Origin: Myxococcales bacterium
GTDB lineage: Bacteria > Myxococcota_A > Polyangia > Haliangiales > Haliangiaceae
NCBI GenBank assembly: GCA_016707895.1
Contig: JADJGV010000034.1
Coordinates: forward strand, 877,545-941,544
Reading direction: 5' to 3'
DNA: 64,000 nt
Position 1 is the first letter of the stretch, and every line of letters starts with the position of its first letter. Below the pieces are notes generated by a model. It saw only the letters and a program-made list of their open reading frames with translations. It did no database searches and was not told where the DNA came from. Below are positions 34,944-43,180 of the stretch, piece after piece. Position numbers and translations under genes: made by a program.

Positions 34944-34959
34944 CCGAGCAAACGCTCGG
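34944..34959. promoter_or_regulatory. TetR operator candidate between MpaB-like and TetR genes
   Basis: CCGAGC-AAAC-GCTCGG, a perfect 6-4-6 inverted repeat, sits midway in the 49-bp gap between ATG 34929 (minus) and ATG 34979 (plus). A partial third arm, CTCGG, follows at 34965-34969. Position between divergent genes fits a single operator controlling both. Inference from symmetry and position. Confidence 0.65.
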
Positions 34960-34978
34960 TTCTACTCGGGTTCGGATC

Positions 34979-35671
34979 ATGGCCTCCAGACGCGCGATCC
35001 CGGAGCTGGCTCCTCGGAAGCGGCCCACGCAGGCGCGGGCGCAGCGGACCTACCGCGCGATCGTCGAGGCCGGGGCTCGGGTCCTGGAGCGCCACGGCTA
35101 CGAGGCGCTGACCACCAACCGGGTCGCCGAGCTGGCCGGCGTCGGGATCGCGTCGCTGTACGAGTACTTCCCCAACAAGCACGCGCTGACCGCCGAGGTC
35201 GTGCGCCATGTCCTCGACGGCTTGCTCGCCGAGCTCGGCGCGAGCACGCAGCTCATCACCGGCGCGCCGCCCGAGGACGCGATGCGGGCGTGGCTCGGGG
35301 CCATGTACGCCGCCGTCGCGAAGCGCCGCGCGGTGGTCCGGGTGATCGTCCAGGAGGTGCCGTTCCTGTGGGCCATCCCGGCCGTCGATCAGGCGCGCGC
35401 GCTCCTGCTCGCCCTCGCGCGCTCGACCCGCGACCTCGACGCCCGCGCCCGCCGCGCGCCGCCGCTGTCCGACGCGACGGTCTACCTGCTCGCGACGATG
35501 ACCGGCGCCGCCGTGCTCGAGGCCGTGCTGCGCCCGCCCGCCGATCACACGCCTGACGAGCTGATCACCGCGCTGGCCGAGGTCATCCTGCGCGCCACGG
35601 GCCAGCCGCCCGCGCCGCGCCGCGCGCCGCCCCGGCGTGGTCCACGGACGACGGGCGCGCGCCGCGCCTGA
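34979..35671 (+). CDS. TetR/AcrR family transcriptional regulator
   Basis: 230 residues; HTH at about 20-72 with TYRAIVEAGARVLERHGYEA, TNRVAELAGVGIASLYEYFP and NKHALT (recognition segment GVGIASLYEYFPNK). The rest is the helical ligand/dimer domain (VVRHVLDGLLAELGA, LLATMTGAAVLEAVLRP), with an Arg/Pro-rich tail of about 25 residues. Divergent from the MpaB-like gene, with a shared operator, so it very likely represses that gene. Its 3' portion recurs as remnants at 37862-38030 and 40116-40172. Confidence 0.95.
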   Translation: MASRRAIPELAPRKRPTQARAQRTYRAIVEAGARVLERHGYEALTTNRVAELAGVGIASLYEYFPNKHALTAEVVRHVLDGLLAELGASTQLITGAPPEDAMRAWLGAMYAAVAKRRAVVRVIVQEVPFLWAIPAVDQARALLLALARSTRDLDARARRAPPLSDATVYLLATMTGAAVLEAVLRPPADHTPDELITALAEVILRATGQPPAPRRAPPRRGPRTTGARRA

Positions 35672-35763
35672 GCCCCACGCCCGCGGCGAAGTTGGCGTCC
35701 CGCCCCGCCTCACGTGACGCCCGCGAATGGAAGCGCGGCAGCGGGCGTTCTGGTGAAGACGAG

Positions 35764-36186
35764 ATGCGAACAAGGACGAAGATGATGCAGGCACGTGCGA
35801 CGTTGCTCGCGGTCGCGATGCTCGGTGGCTGCGAGGCCTCGCCGTCCCGATCGGAGCGAACGCCGGTGAACCGTCCGGCTCCCACCACCACGCCGAGCGT
35901 GACCGCTGACGGTGAGGACGGTGGCCGGGTCACGATCGAGCAGCGCCGGCTAGCCGCGGTGTTCGGGAGCCCGGACTTCCATGACGTCGAGTACGGCACC
36001 CGCGCGGCGGTCTCGAGCGACGGCACGTTGGTCGCGGCGCTCGTCCACGAGATGCCGGACTTCGGGGCACGAGGCGCCCGACAGGGGGGCCGCGGCGGCG
36101 TCGCCAGCCATGCCGGGTCCACCCCGGGCTCCAGGCCGGAGGACGAGGGCGCGGACGTCGCGCTGCCCGACAACGGGCCGCCCTAG
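35764..36186 (+). CDS. Small lipoprotein, truncated paralogue of the gene at 40262
   Basis: Starts MRTRTKMMQARATLLAVAML, then GGC (Cys23), a lipoprotein signal. The 60 bp before ATG 35764 and the signal coding part match those of the gene at 40262 (shared CCGCGAATGGA and CGGGCGTTCTGG blocks, then parallel signal residues TLLAVAMLGG versus TLCAVAMFGG). Residues 60-95 (AAVSSDGTLVAALVHEMPD) correspond to PAVSPDGARVLVAQIGEDG there. After that the reading becomes compositionally odd (RQGGRGGVASHAG), so the original C-terminal half seems lost or frameshifted. Possibly a decaying gene. It follows the TetR gene by 92 bp. Confidence 0.5.
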   Translation: MRTRTKMMQARATLLAVAMLGGCEASPSRSERTPVNRPAPTTTPSVTADGEDGGRVTIEQRRLAAVFGSPDFHDVEYGTRAAVSSDGTLVAALVHEMPDFGARGARQGGRGGVASHAGSTPGSRPEDEGADVALPDNGPP

Positions 36187-36462
36187 TCGAGGGCAGCCCC
36201 GTCCGACGGCGGCACGCACCTCCTCGTTCCGCGCGCCTGGGAAGACGCCCACCTTGGCGGGGGGCTGCGGCTCCATCTTACTCAGGTGCTGGCCAGCGGC
36301 GACGGGGGGGGCCGGGCGGGGCCCCTCTGTTGGCTGGTGGCGGGCTGGGGCCGGCTTCGCTGGCAGGTTCAGGCGGCGCGCCGCGCCGGGGGGCAGCCAC
36401 GCGGCAACAGCCCGCCGTTCCGCCGTCGAGAAGGCGGCACGGCGCGTGCTTCAATGGCGGCC

Positions 36463-36792
36463 ATGAGGACCAGCATCCTGGTGATGGTGACGCTGCTGGC
36501 CAACGGCGCGTGCGCGTTGTACGGCGAGGATGGCGGCGACGATGGTGACAGCGGCAGCGGGCAGCTGTGCGGTGGCCTCACCGGCCGCGGCTGTCCGAGC
36601 GACGAGTTCTGCGACTACCCGGTCGAGCACGCGTGCGGCATCGCGGACGGCGGCGGCGCGTGTCGCACGCGCCCATCCGCGTGTCCCGAGAACTACGCCC
36701 CGGTGATCGGCAGCGACGGGCAACGCTACGACAACGCGTGCTTCGCCCACGCGGCGGGCGCCGACGACTGCGAGCCCGCGCCGGCGCCTTGA
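36463..36792 (+). CDS. Kazal-domain lipoprotein, 109 aa
   Basis: ATG 36463 gives MRTSILVMVTLLANGAC with Cys17 as a likely lipid site and an acidic linker (YGEDGGDDGDSGSG). The mature part has a Kazal-type pattern with spaced cysteines: CGGLTGRGCPSDEFCDYP, CGIADGGGACRTRPSACP and PVIGSDGQRYDNACFAHAAG, the last being the Kazal core (P-V-x-G-S-D-G-x-x-Y-x-N-x-C). Kazal domains inhibit serine proteases, so a role in blocking proteases of prey, host or self is possible. A damaged copy on the minus strand occurs at 39700-40069. Confidence 0.82.
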   Translation: MRTSILVMVTLLANGACALYGEDGGDDGDSGSGQLCGGLTGRGCPSDEFCDYPVEHACGIADGGGACRTRPSACPENYAPVIGSDGQRYDNACFAHAAGADDCEPAPAP

Positions 36793-36858
36793 CGGCGCGC
36801 GAGCCGCACCGAACCTGGCCGCGCGGCCAGATCGCCTCTTGTCCGCTACGCTCAGGCG

Positions 36859-37752
36859 ATGTCACTCGTCTCGTTGGTCAAGGGCCGCCGCGGCGCCAGC
36901 GGCTTCGGCTACGCGTCCACCGCCATGGAGGTCACCGCCGGCCTGGATCTCACCGGCCGCAACCTGCTCGTCACCGGCGTCACGTCGGGGCTCGGGCTGG
37001 AGACGGCGCGGGTGCTGGCCCACCGGGGCGCGCGCATCTTCGGGTGTGCGCGCGACCAGGGGCGCGCGGCCGCCGCGCTGGCGCCGCTCGGCGACGGTCA
37101 CGTGCCGCTGGCGTGCGAGTTGGCCGACCCGGCGTCGGTGCGCGCGTGCGTCGACGCGCTGGCGCAGCGCGGCGACCGCCTCCATGGCCTGATCGCCAAC
37201 GCGGGCATCATGGCGCTGCCAGCCCGCGAGGTCCGGCACGGTCACGAGCTGCAGTTCCTGACCAACCATCTCGGCCACGCCATCCTGGTGCTCGGCGCGG
37301 TCGGTCGCGACCTCCTCGCCGACGACGCGCGCGTGGTCATCTTGTCGAGCAGCGCCCACCGGCGGGCTCCCCGGCGCGGGATCGAGTTCGACGACCTGTC
37401 GCTCGAGCGCAGCTACACGCCCTGGGGCGCCTACGGCCAGTCCAAGCTGGCGAACCTGCTGTTCGCGCGGGCGCTCGCCCGCCGCTTCGCCGGCACCCGG
37501 CGGACCGCCAACGCGGTCCACCCCGGCGTCATCTTCACCAACCTCGGCCGCCACATGGGGTTGGCGGCGCGCGTGCTCGGCCCGGTGGCGGCCGCGATCG
37601 CGCTCAAGAGCGTCCACCAGGGCGCCGCCACGCAGTGCTACGTGGCCGTGCATCCGAGCGTCGCGACGCGCAACGGCGAGTACTTCGCCGACTGCGACGT
37701 CGCCACCTCCTCGGCGCTCGGCCGCGACCCGGCGCTCGCCGAGCGGCTGTAA
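36859..37752 (+). CDS. SDR oxidoreductase, retinol dehydrogenase-like
   Basis: 297 residues starting MSLVSLVKGRRGASG. GLDLTGRNLLVTGVTSGLGL provides the nucleotide motif (TGVTSGLG), LHGLIANAGIMALP the NAG motif, ARVVILSSSAHRR the catalytic Ser strand, and AYGQSKLANLLFARAL the YxxxK pair. The sequence follows the WWOX/retinol-dehydrogenase-like SDR layout with a long substrate loop. NADP-dependent reduction of a lipid-like carbonyl is the usual role. Single gene, 66 bp after the Kazal gene; the C-terminus (AERL) ends before the TetR remnant at 37862. Confidence 0.93.
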   Translation: MSLVSLVKGRRGASGFGYASTAMEVTAGLDLTGRNLLVTGVTSGLGLETARVLAHRGARIFGCARDQGRAAAALAPLGDGHVPLACELADPASVRACVDALAQRGDRLHGLIANAGIMALPAREVRHGHELQFLTNHLGHAILVLGAVGRDLLADDARVVILSSSAHRRAPRRGIEFDDLSLERSYTPWGAYGQSKLANLLFARALARRFAGTRRTANAVHPGVIFTNLGRHMGLAARVLGPVAAAIALKSVHQGAATQCYVAVHPSVATRNGEYFADCDVATSSALGRDPALAERL

Positions 37753-37861
37753 ACTGTCACCGAGACGCTGCTGCAGACGCTGCGGTGATGAGCCGCGCGG
37801 CCCGCGCTGATCGGAGGCGAACGCTGCGACCTGTTACGGCGCGGCAGGGGCCGCGGGTCGG

Positions 37862-38030
37862 GGCGATGTCCGCCGCGGTCGCGAAGCGCCGCGCCGTGGT
37901 CACGGTGATCGTGCCCCCGACGCGCTGATCGCCGCGCTCGCGGAGATCGTCCTGCGCGCCACCGGCCAACCGCCCGCGCCGGGCCGCGCGCCGCCCCGGC
38001 GTGCCCGGACGCCGCGGACCCGAGATCGCG
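37862..38030 (+). pseudogene. Internally deleted remnant of the TetR gene at 34979
   Basis: The first about 55 bases match the TetR gene near 35304-35354 (GCGATGT..CCGCGGTCGCGAAGCGCCGCGCCGTGGTC region), then about 190 bases of the parent are missing, and the copy resumes with the C-terminal codons (GACGCGCTGATCGCCGCGCT, ATCGTCCTGCGCGCCACCGG) through the Pro/Arg-rich tail. No start or stop frame survives. It fills most of the 335-bp gap between 37752 and 38088. Confidence 0.8.
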
Positions 38031-38087
38031 TAATCCCCCTGTAATGGCCCGCGCGTGCGCCGTCGACGAAGCTCATCGCTGCGACAC

Positions 38088-39680
38088 ATGTCCGATGACA
38101 CGTTCGACAAGCGCGCTTGGCACCCCGGGCGGGCGGACCACGTCGGTGCGTTCTTGGCCTGGGCCGCGGCCCGCGACCTGGCCCGGGGCGCGGTCGCCGA
38201 GCTGAGCGCCATCCATCGACCGCTGACCTTGGCCCTGGCGCGGCGCCTCGGCGCGGAGGTCGGCGGCGTGTTCGGCCACGACCTCACCGCGACCGGCGCG
38301 GCCTTCGCGGCCGCGTGCTACTCGCTCTACCTCGAGGGGTGCGAGGAGCTCTCGGTCGCCGGCGCGGCGCTACGTTCGGCCGGCGCGTTGCGCGACGTGG
38401 TCGCGTGGCTCGACGAGCTGTTCGCGGACTGGTCCGCGGCGGGGCGCCCCGCGACCGCGCCGGTCAGCAGCGAAGAGCGGCTCGTGGGCCTGTCGCCACC
38501 GCTGCCCGAGGCGACGCGCGTGGTCGGCACCATCGCCGAGTTGACCGCGCTGCTAGCGGCGCGCGACGTCGTCGCCGGCGGCGAGGACGCGACCGCCGAT
38601 CAGCAGTGGCTCGCCGACGTCACGGCCGCCGCGGCCGCCCTGCGCCGGCACCCCGCGCTCGACGCGACGTTGCTGGGGTGCGTGGCCCACGGCGCGTGGC
38701 ATCGCGCGGTGCCGGTGGCGCGATGCCTGCTAGCGCTTCGCCCAGCCGCGGGCGCCGCCATCGTGCGCGCGTTCGAAGCGCGACCGCCGGCGGACCTCCT
38801 CGGCGACGCCGGCGCGCTCACCGTGGAGCTGCGGCGCGCGTTCGGCGACGCCTGGGCCGCCAGCCTGGAGCAGGCCGCGTTCGCCGCGCTCGACGCCGGT
38901 CGGGTGCCGCACCAGGTGCTGTCGCTGGTCGCCGCGCGCTGCACCGGCGCCGAGCGGGACCGCATCGTGCGCGCGTGCGTGGACCGGGTCAGCGACGACC
39001 GCGCCCGACCGCAGCTGCTCGCCGAGCTGGTCGAAGCCTGGGCCCAAACGGACGTCGGCGCCGGCCAGCCGAGCGGGGCGCTCACGGACGACCAGGTCTG
39101 CCAGGCGCTCGCGGCGGGCGCGTCGCCGCGCCTGCTCGCCAGCATCCGGCTGATGACGGCCCTCGACGCCGACGCGACGATGAGCGCCGCGCGCGCACGG
39201 CGCGTGGCGGACGCGGTGGCGCGCGATCTGGCGCTGATCGCGACGATCCCGAGCCCGCGCCACCGGTACGAGGCCGCGCGCGAGCTCGCGGCCGAGGTCA
39301 GCGTCCTGGCGAAGGCCCCGGGCCTCGCCGACCTCCACCGACGTGCGGCCGCGATGCGCGACGAGCTCCAGCGGACCGTCGAGATCCGCAACGAGTTGCT
39401 GGCGGCCGCGCGGTCCGCGCACCCGATCCCGGCCGACACGCTGCGCGCCGGCCGCGAGTGGCTCCACGCAGCCGCGAGCCCAGCGGACATCCAGAGGATC
39501 GTCGACACGACATCGCTGGCGCGCAACCCCGGCAACGCCGCCGCGCTGTGGTCGCTGCTGGCCGCCTTCGAGCCCACCAACCGCGAGTACGTCGAGCACG
39601 CGGCCGCCGGGGTCGCGGCGGCCCGGGCTGCCGGCCACGAGGTGCCTGGCGTCCCGGGTGACCGCCCATCCGAGCGGTGA
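38088..39680 (+). CDS. Helical hypothetical protein, 530 aa
   Basis: ATG 38088 (MSDDTFDKRAWHPGRADHVG) with no signal peptide. The sequence is almost entirely Ala/Leu/Arg-rich helices, with regularly spaced segments (DLARGAVAELSAIHRPLTLA, ALRRHPALDATLLGCVAHGA, RIVRACVDRVSDDRARPQLL, IATIPSPRHRYEAARELAAE) suggesting a TPR/ARM-type superhelix. No catalytic motif is seen and no family recognised. The 3' end is followed directly by the minus-strand Kazal remnant. Start choice: an upstream GTG at 38055 adds 11 Arg-rich residues and is less likely. Confidence 0.72.
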   Translation: MSDDTFDKRAWHPGRADHVGAFLAWAAARDLARGAVAELSAIHRPLTLALARRLGAEVGGVFGHDLTATGAAFAAACYSLYLEGCEELSVAGAALRSAGALRDVVAWLDELFADWSAAGRPATAPVSSEERLVGLSPPLPEATRVVGTIAELTALLAARDVVAGGEDATADQQWLADVTAAAAALRRHPALDATLLGCVAHGAWHRAVPVARCLLALRPAAGAAIVRAFEARPPADLLGDAGALTVELRRAFGDAWAASLEQAAFAALDAGRVPHQVLSLVAARCTGAERDRIVRACVDRVSDDRARPQLLAELVEAWAQTDVGAGQPSGALTDDQVCQALAAGASPRLLASIRLMTALDADATMSAARARRVADAVARDLALIATIPSPRHRYEAARELAAEVSVLAKAPGLADLHRRAAAMRDELQRTVEIRNELLAAARSAHPIPADTLRAGREWLHAAASPADIQRIVDTTSLARNPGNAAALWSLLAAFEPTNREYVEHAAAGVAAARAAGHEVPGVPGDRPSER

Positions 39681-39699
39681 CCGACGCGGCGTCGGCAGG

Positions 39700-40069
39700 G
39701 CTTGGCGGCGCAGCGAGCTCGAGCCCGGCACCGCGGTCGACGCTGCCGCCCAGGTGCGCCTCGCCGAAGATCGTCGCAGCGTACGAGTCGGGGGCGGGTG
39801 TCGCCGCCGTCGTAGCGCTCGCCATCGCTGCCGAGCAATGGGTCGTAGTTCTCCGGGCAGGCGGTCGGCCGCGACTGGCAGACCCCGGCACCATCGGCGA
39901 TGCCGCACCTGAACTCTACCGGGTAATCGCAGAACTCATCGCTGGGGCAGGTCCCGCCAGCGAGCCCACCGCATTGTTGTCCGCTGGCGTCGTCGTCGGC
40001 ACTGTCCAGGTAGAAGTCACAGCCGCCGGCGCTCCACAGCATCGCCACCATCGCAAGACGGGTCCGCAC
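39700..40069 (-). pseudogene. Damaged second Kazal-domain lipoprotein gene
   Basis: From GTG 40069 the frame reads VRTRLAMVAMLWSAGGC, then CGGLAGGTCPSDEFCDYP and CGIADGAGVCQSRPTACPEN, closely parallel to the gene at 36463. After SDGERYD the Kazal core breaks: the expected Y-x-N-x-C run appears in another frame (SYAATIFGEAHLGG), and the key cysteine is lost. No proper stop follows and the frame runs into the antisense of the 530-aa gene. I call it a frameshifted or truncated paralogue in inverted orientation to the first copy. Confidence 0.65.
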
Positions 40070-40115
40070 GGACCACTGCGCGAGCAGGAAGCGTGCCGAG
40101 CGCGCGGTGCGCCGC

Positions 40116-40172
40116 GACGCGCTGGCCGAGGTCATCCTGCGCGCCACGGGCCGGGCCGCCGCGTCGCGGTAA
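40116..40172 (+). pseudogene. Second remnant: last 18 codons of the TetR gene
   Basis: DALAEVILRATGRAAASR followed by TAA corresponds to ELITALAEVILRATGQ near the end of the TetR gene at 34979. As at the parent, a lipoprotein gene starts 90 bp downstream (40262 here, 35764 there), so the remnant marks the left end of a duplicated TetR-lipoprotein segment. No start codon survives. Confidence 0.7.
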
Positions 40173-40261
40173 TGGTTCGCGCCGGGGTCGTCGCGCAGGC
40201 TGCGTGGACGATGAGTTCAACCGCGAATGGACGCGCCGCACCGGGCGTTCTGGAGGCCAAG

Positions 40262-41092
40262 ATGTCAGCCAGGATGAAGATGCTGAAGGCCAGCACGACG
40301 TTGTGCGCGGTCGCGATGTTCGGTGGCTCGATGCTCGCCGCGTGCGCCGGTCCGCGCACGCCGCCGTCCGTCGGCGACGGCGCGGCCGCCTCCTCGCGCC
40401 TCGACGCCGCCGCGGCGCGGTCGAGCGGCGCCGCGCCCGACGGCGGCGTGGGTGGTGCCGGCGCCATCGACGGTGGCGGCGCGCCCGCGCTCGACGGACC
40501 CGCCATCGCGTGGTCGGGCGGCGTCCCCGCCGACGGTGGCGACTTCGTGGTGGTCGGGTTCCCCGCGGTGTCGCCCGACGGGGCCCGGGTGCTCGTGGCG
40601 CAAATCGGGGAGGACGGTGGCCGTGGCGCACCGAACCTGGTCCTCGAGGTCCGCGGCCGCGACGATCGCACGGTCGCGCGACGGGTCGTGCTCGACGCCG
40701 ACGACGTATTCGGACCTCCCCCGGCGGCGGCGCCGGATGTGGCCGCCGCCAACGCGTGGATCGCGACGCAAGGGCAGGGCGCCGCGTGGCGCTCGCTCGC
40801 CGCCGTCGAGGCCGAGGCCGCGTCGCTCGACGCCGGACCGTGGCGGTTCCGGCAGGGGGACGCCGAGCTGTCGGTCGACGGCGCGGCGCGGGTCCGCGTC
40901 CGGGTGGGGCAGCGCGCGGTCGTCAGCGCCGTGCGGCGCGGGTGGCTCAAGCCCAGCCCCGACTGCGTCCGCCCGCTGAAGGCCGACCGCGGGTTCGTCG
41001 ATGCGGGGCTCCGGATCGCGGTGGTGGACGTCTGGTACCTGACCAGCGATCTGTGCGACGTCGACGGTGAGGCCCACGTGGTCGCGTGGTGA
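40262..41092 (+). CDS. Lipoprotein, 276 aa, intact paralogue of the gene at 35764
   Basis: MSARMKMLKASTTLCAVAMF is followed by GGSMLAACAGP, placing the lipid Cys at residue 28. A Gly/Ala-rich linker (residues 35-75) leads to a domain with FVVVGFPAVSPDGARVLVAQ, NLVLEVRGRDDRTVARRVV, and a Cys-containing end (SDLCDVDGEAHVVAW). The DG-turn strand motif resembles a PD40/TolB-like blade. Function unknown. Upstream DNA and the signal region match the gene at 35764, together with the TetR end at 40116-40172, so this arose by segmental duplication. Convergent with the PLP-enzyme gene (10 bp between stops). Confidence 0.8.
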   Translation: MSARMKMLKASTTLCAVAMFGGSMLAACAGPRTPPSVGDGAAASSRLDAAAARSSGAAPDGGVGGAGAIDGGGAPALDGPAIAWSGGVPADGGDFVVVGFPAVSPDGARVLVAQIGEDGGRGAPNLVLEVRGRDDRTVARRVVLDADDVFGPPPAAAPDVAAANAWIATQGQGAAWRSLAAVEAEAASLDAGPWRFRQGDAELSVDGAARVRVRVGQRAVVSAVRRGWLKPSPDCVRPLKADRGFVDAGLRIAVVDVWYLTSDLCDVDGEAHVVAW

Positions 41093-41102
41093 GGCGCGCG
41101 CG

Positions 41103-43013
41103 TCACGCCGACGCGCTGGCGGGGCCGTACTTGCGCGCGAAGAACGGGGCCATCGCCGCGAGGAGGCCGGGGACGTCGGCGTGCTCGGGCACCGAGATGC
41201 GGCAGATCTGGACGTTGTCCTTCTTCTGCGCGTTCTTGACCGCGGCCGACAGCGCGCCCTGGGTCGACTCCTCGGGGTTGATGACGTAGAAGACGTCGGG
41301 CTTGCCGCCACCGGTCGACTGGCCGTAGCTCACGCGGCTCTTCACCAGCGCGGGGGCCGCCGCCAGCAGGTGCGCGACGAACTCGTCGACCAGGTCGGCG
41401 TAGGTCGTCGGCGCGGGCGGCAGATAGAACGACAGCAGGCCGCTGGCGAGGCCGTCGGTGATCTGCTGTTCGGTGATCGCGTACAGCGTGATCGCGTGGC
41501 CGTAGGCGCCCAGCGCCGCGCGCAGGCCGTCGGCGAGCCGGGTGGTGTGCGCCGCGATGGTCGCCATGCGCGGGGCCAGATCGGCCAGCCCGGTCGCCAG
41601 CTCGGCGAGCTGCTCGGGGCGGGCGAACGAGTCGGCGTCGCGGCCCAGCTCTCGCGCGCGCTCGACGATGCGGCCGGCGAGCGCGTCGCTCGCGCACGCG
41701 ACCACGCCGAGGGTCGCCTTGCCCTTGGTGAAGTACTTGGACCCGCTCTTCACCAGGATGAACGGCCAGTCCTGCGCGAAGGCCTTGGCGAAGATGGGGT
41801 AGAGGGGCGCGAGGGTCGTGTCGACGAGCACCGGCACGCGGTGGCCGGTGCGATCGGCGTAGGCCCGCAGCCCGGCGAGCAGCGCGGGGAAGTCGTGGGC
41901 CTGCAGCTCGGGGTTGGTCGGCGTCTCGAGGAACACCACCGCCGGCCCGGTCTCGGAGGCGAGGCGGGCGACGATGCGGTCGACGATCGTCGCCGGTCGC
42001 CCGGCGGCGTCGGTGCCGAGCACCGGGAGCGGGGCCGGGCGGACGTTGGTCTGCGCGGGGAGCAGGTCGCCGATCAGCTGGCCGGTACCGCCGTAGCCGT
42101 TCTGCGCGTAGAACAGCGTCACCGGCGCGGGCCCGAGCACCTCCGCGGCGCCCGTGAACAGCGCGGCCTCGGCGGCCAGCCCGGTGCAGAAGTACAGGCT
42201 GTCGGTGACCTGCGGGAACAGGCTGGTCAGGCGCGCCTGGCAGGTCGCCGCGTCGGAGGTCGCGAGCACCGGCGGCGTCAGGCCGGCCGCGCGCGCCAGC
42301 TCGTGCTGGGCGTCGGCGGCGAGCAGCGCGGCGACGGTGCGCTTGCGGATGACCTGGATCGGCCCCGGCGCGATGCGCGCGGTGTCGCGCAGGAGCAGCA
42401 CCCCGCCCTGGTGCACCGGGTAGCAGATCGCGTCGGCGGCGCTGGCTTGGACGTCGCCCTCGAACCGGCCGCTGGCGACCCACACCGTCAGCACGTCCGG
42501 ACGCGCGGGCGGGAGCTCGTGGGCGTGCTCGTGCAGCGTCACCCCGGCGGCGACCAGTTCGGCCTGCTTGCGCGCCGACAGCGGCAGCGCGCCCTCGGCG
42601 AACACCCGCACCGGCAGCGCTCGCCGCGGCGCCTCGATGACCGCGAGCCACGGCTTGGTCACCGACGCGAACGAGAGGCACCGCGCGGCGTTGGTGCGGA
42701 CCTGCTCGGCGAGCTCGAACACCGTCGACAGTGGCTGCCCGAGCCGGGCGTAGTCGAACGGCAGGCCGCACGCCACGAGCCGCTCGCGGATGGCGGCGGC
42801 GCTGGTGATGTCCTCGACGGCGATGCCGGCGACCGCGCGCGCGAAGCGCTCGGCGAACTTGTCGTCCGAGTCGAAGCGGAACAGATCGTACGTGGTCGCG
42901 CGGTGGTCCCAGTCATCGGGGAGCGCGCCCGGCTGACTCAGGAGGCGCGGGAGCACCTGCGCGAGCTGTGCGGAGAAGCTGGAGCCCAGGACGATTCGGC
43001 CGTCGGCGGTCAT
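41103..43013 (-). CDS. Trans-sulfuration-type PLP enzyme with large N-terminal extension
   Basis: Residues about 250-636 match the Cys/Met metabolism PLP-enzyme family (PF01053): VVFLETPTNPELQAHDF (substrate/aspartate region), PVLVDTTLAPLYPIF (cofactor Asp398), and LVKSGSKYFTKGKATLG with Schiff-base Lys426, then LPPAPTTYADLVDEF. Family enzymes cleave or exchange gamma/beta groups of cystathionine, homocysteine or methionine. The first 250 residues (FSAQLAQVLPRLLSQPG, VRVFAEGALPLSARKQAELV) are unlike any PLP domain I know, making this 636 aa against a usual 390. Divergent from the lipoprotein gene at 43181; substrate unknown. Confidence 0.86.
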   Translation of the reverse strand: MTADGRIVLGSSFSAQLAQVLPRLLSQPGALPDDWDHRATTYDLFRFDSDDKFAERFARAVAGIAVEDITSAAAIRERLVACGLPFDYARLGQPLSTVFELAEQVRTNAARCLSFASVTKPWLAVIEAPRRALPVRVFAEGALPLSARKQAELVAAGVTLHEHAHELPPARPDVLTVWVASGRFEGDVQASAADAICYPVHQGGVLLLRDTARIAPGPIQVIRKRTVAALLAADAQHELARAAGLTPPVLATSDAATCQARLTSLFPQVTDSLYFCTGLAAEAALFTGAAEVLGPAPVTLFYAQNGYGGTGQLIGDLLPAQTNVRPAPLPVLGTDAAGRPATIVDRIVARLASETGPAVVFLETPTNPELQAHDFPALLAGLRAYADRTGHRVPVLVDTTLAPLYPIFAKAFAQDWPFILVKSGSKYFTKGKATLGVVACASDALAGRIVERARELGRDADSFARPEQLAELATGLADLAPRMATIAAHTTRLADGLRAALGAYGHAITLYAITEQQITDGLASGLLSFYLPPAPTTYADLVDEFVAHLLAAAPALVKSRVSYGQSTGGGKPDVFYVINPEESTQGALSAAVKNAQKKDNVQICRISVPEHADVPGLLAAMAPFFARKYGPASASA

Positions 43014-43180
43014 GCGCGCGCAGCATATCCCGCGGGCCGCGGTCCGCGAGGGCCCGTGCGCCGCGGGCTGGTCGGCCGCGCAACCCCGCGTGCCGGCGCG
43101 CGGTGACGCGGACGTCTCGAAGCGCGCGCGTCGATCTCGCCGGCGGCGCCGCGCGCGACCGCACCGTGATAGATGGGCCC

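Noticed and set aside
36187..36462. Plus-strand coding-like segment (HLLVPRAWEDAHLGGGL)
   Set aside because: Short, no start, not matching the neighbouring lipoprotein paralogue.
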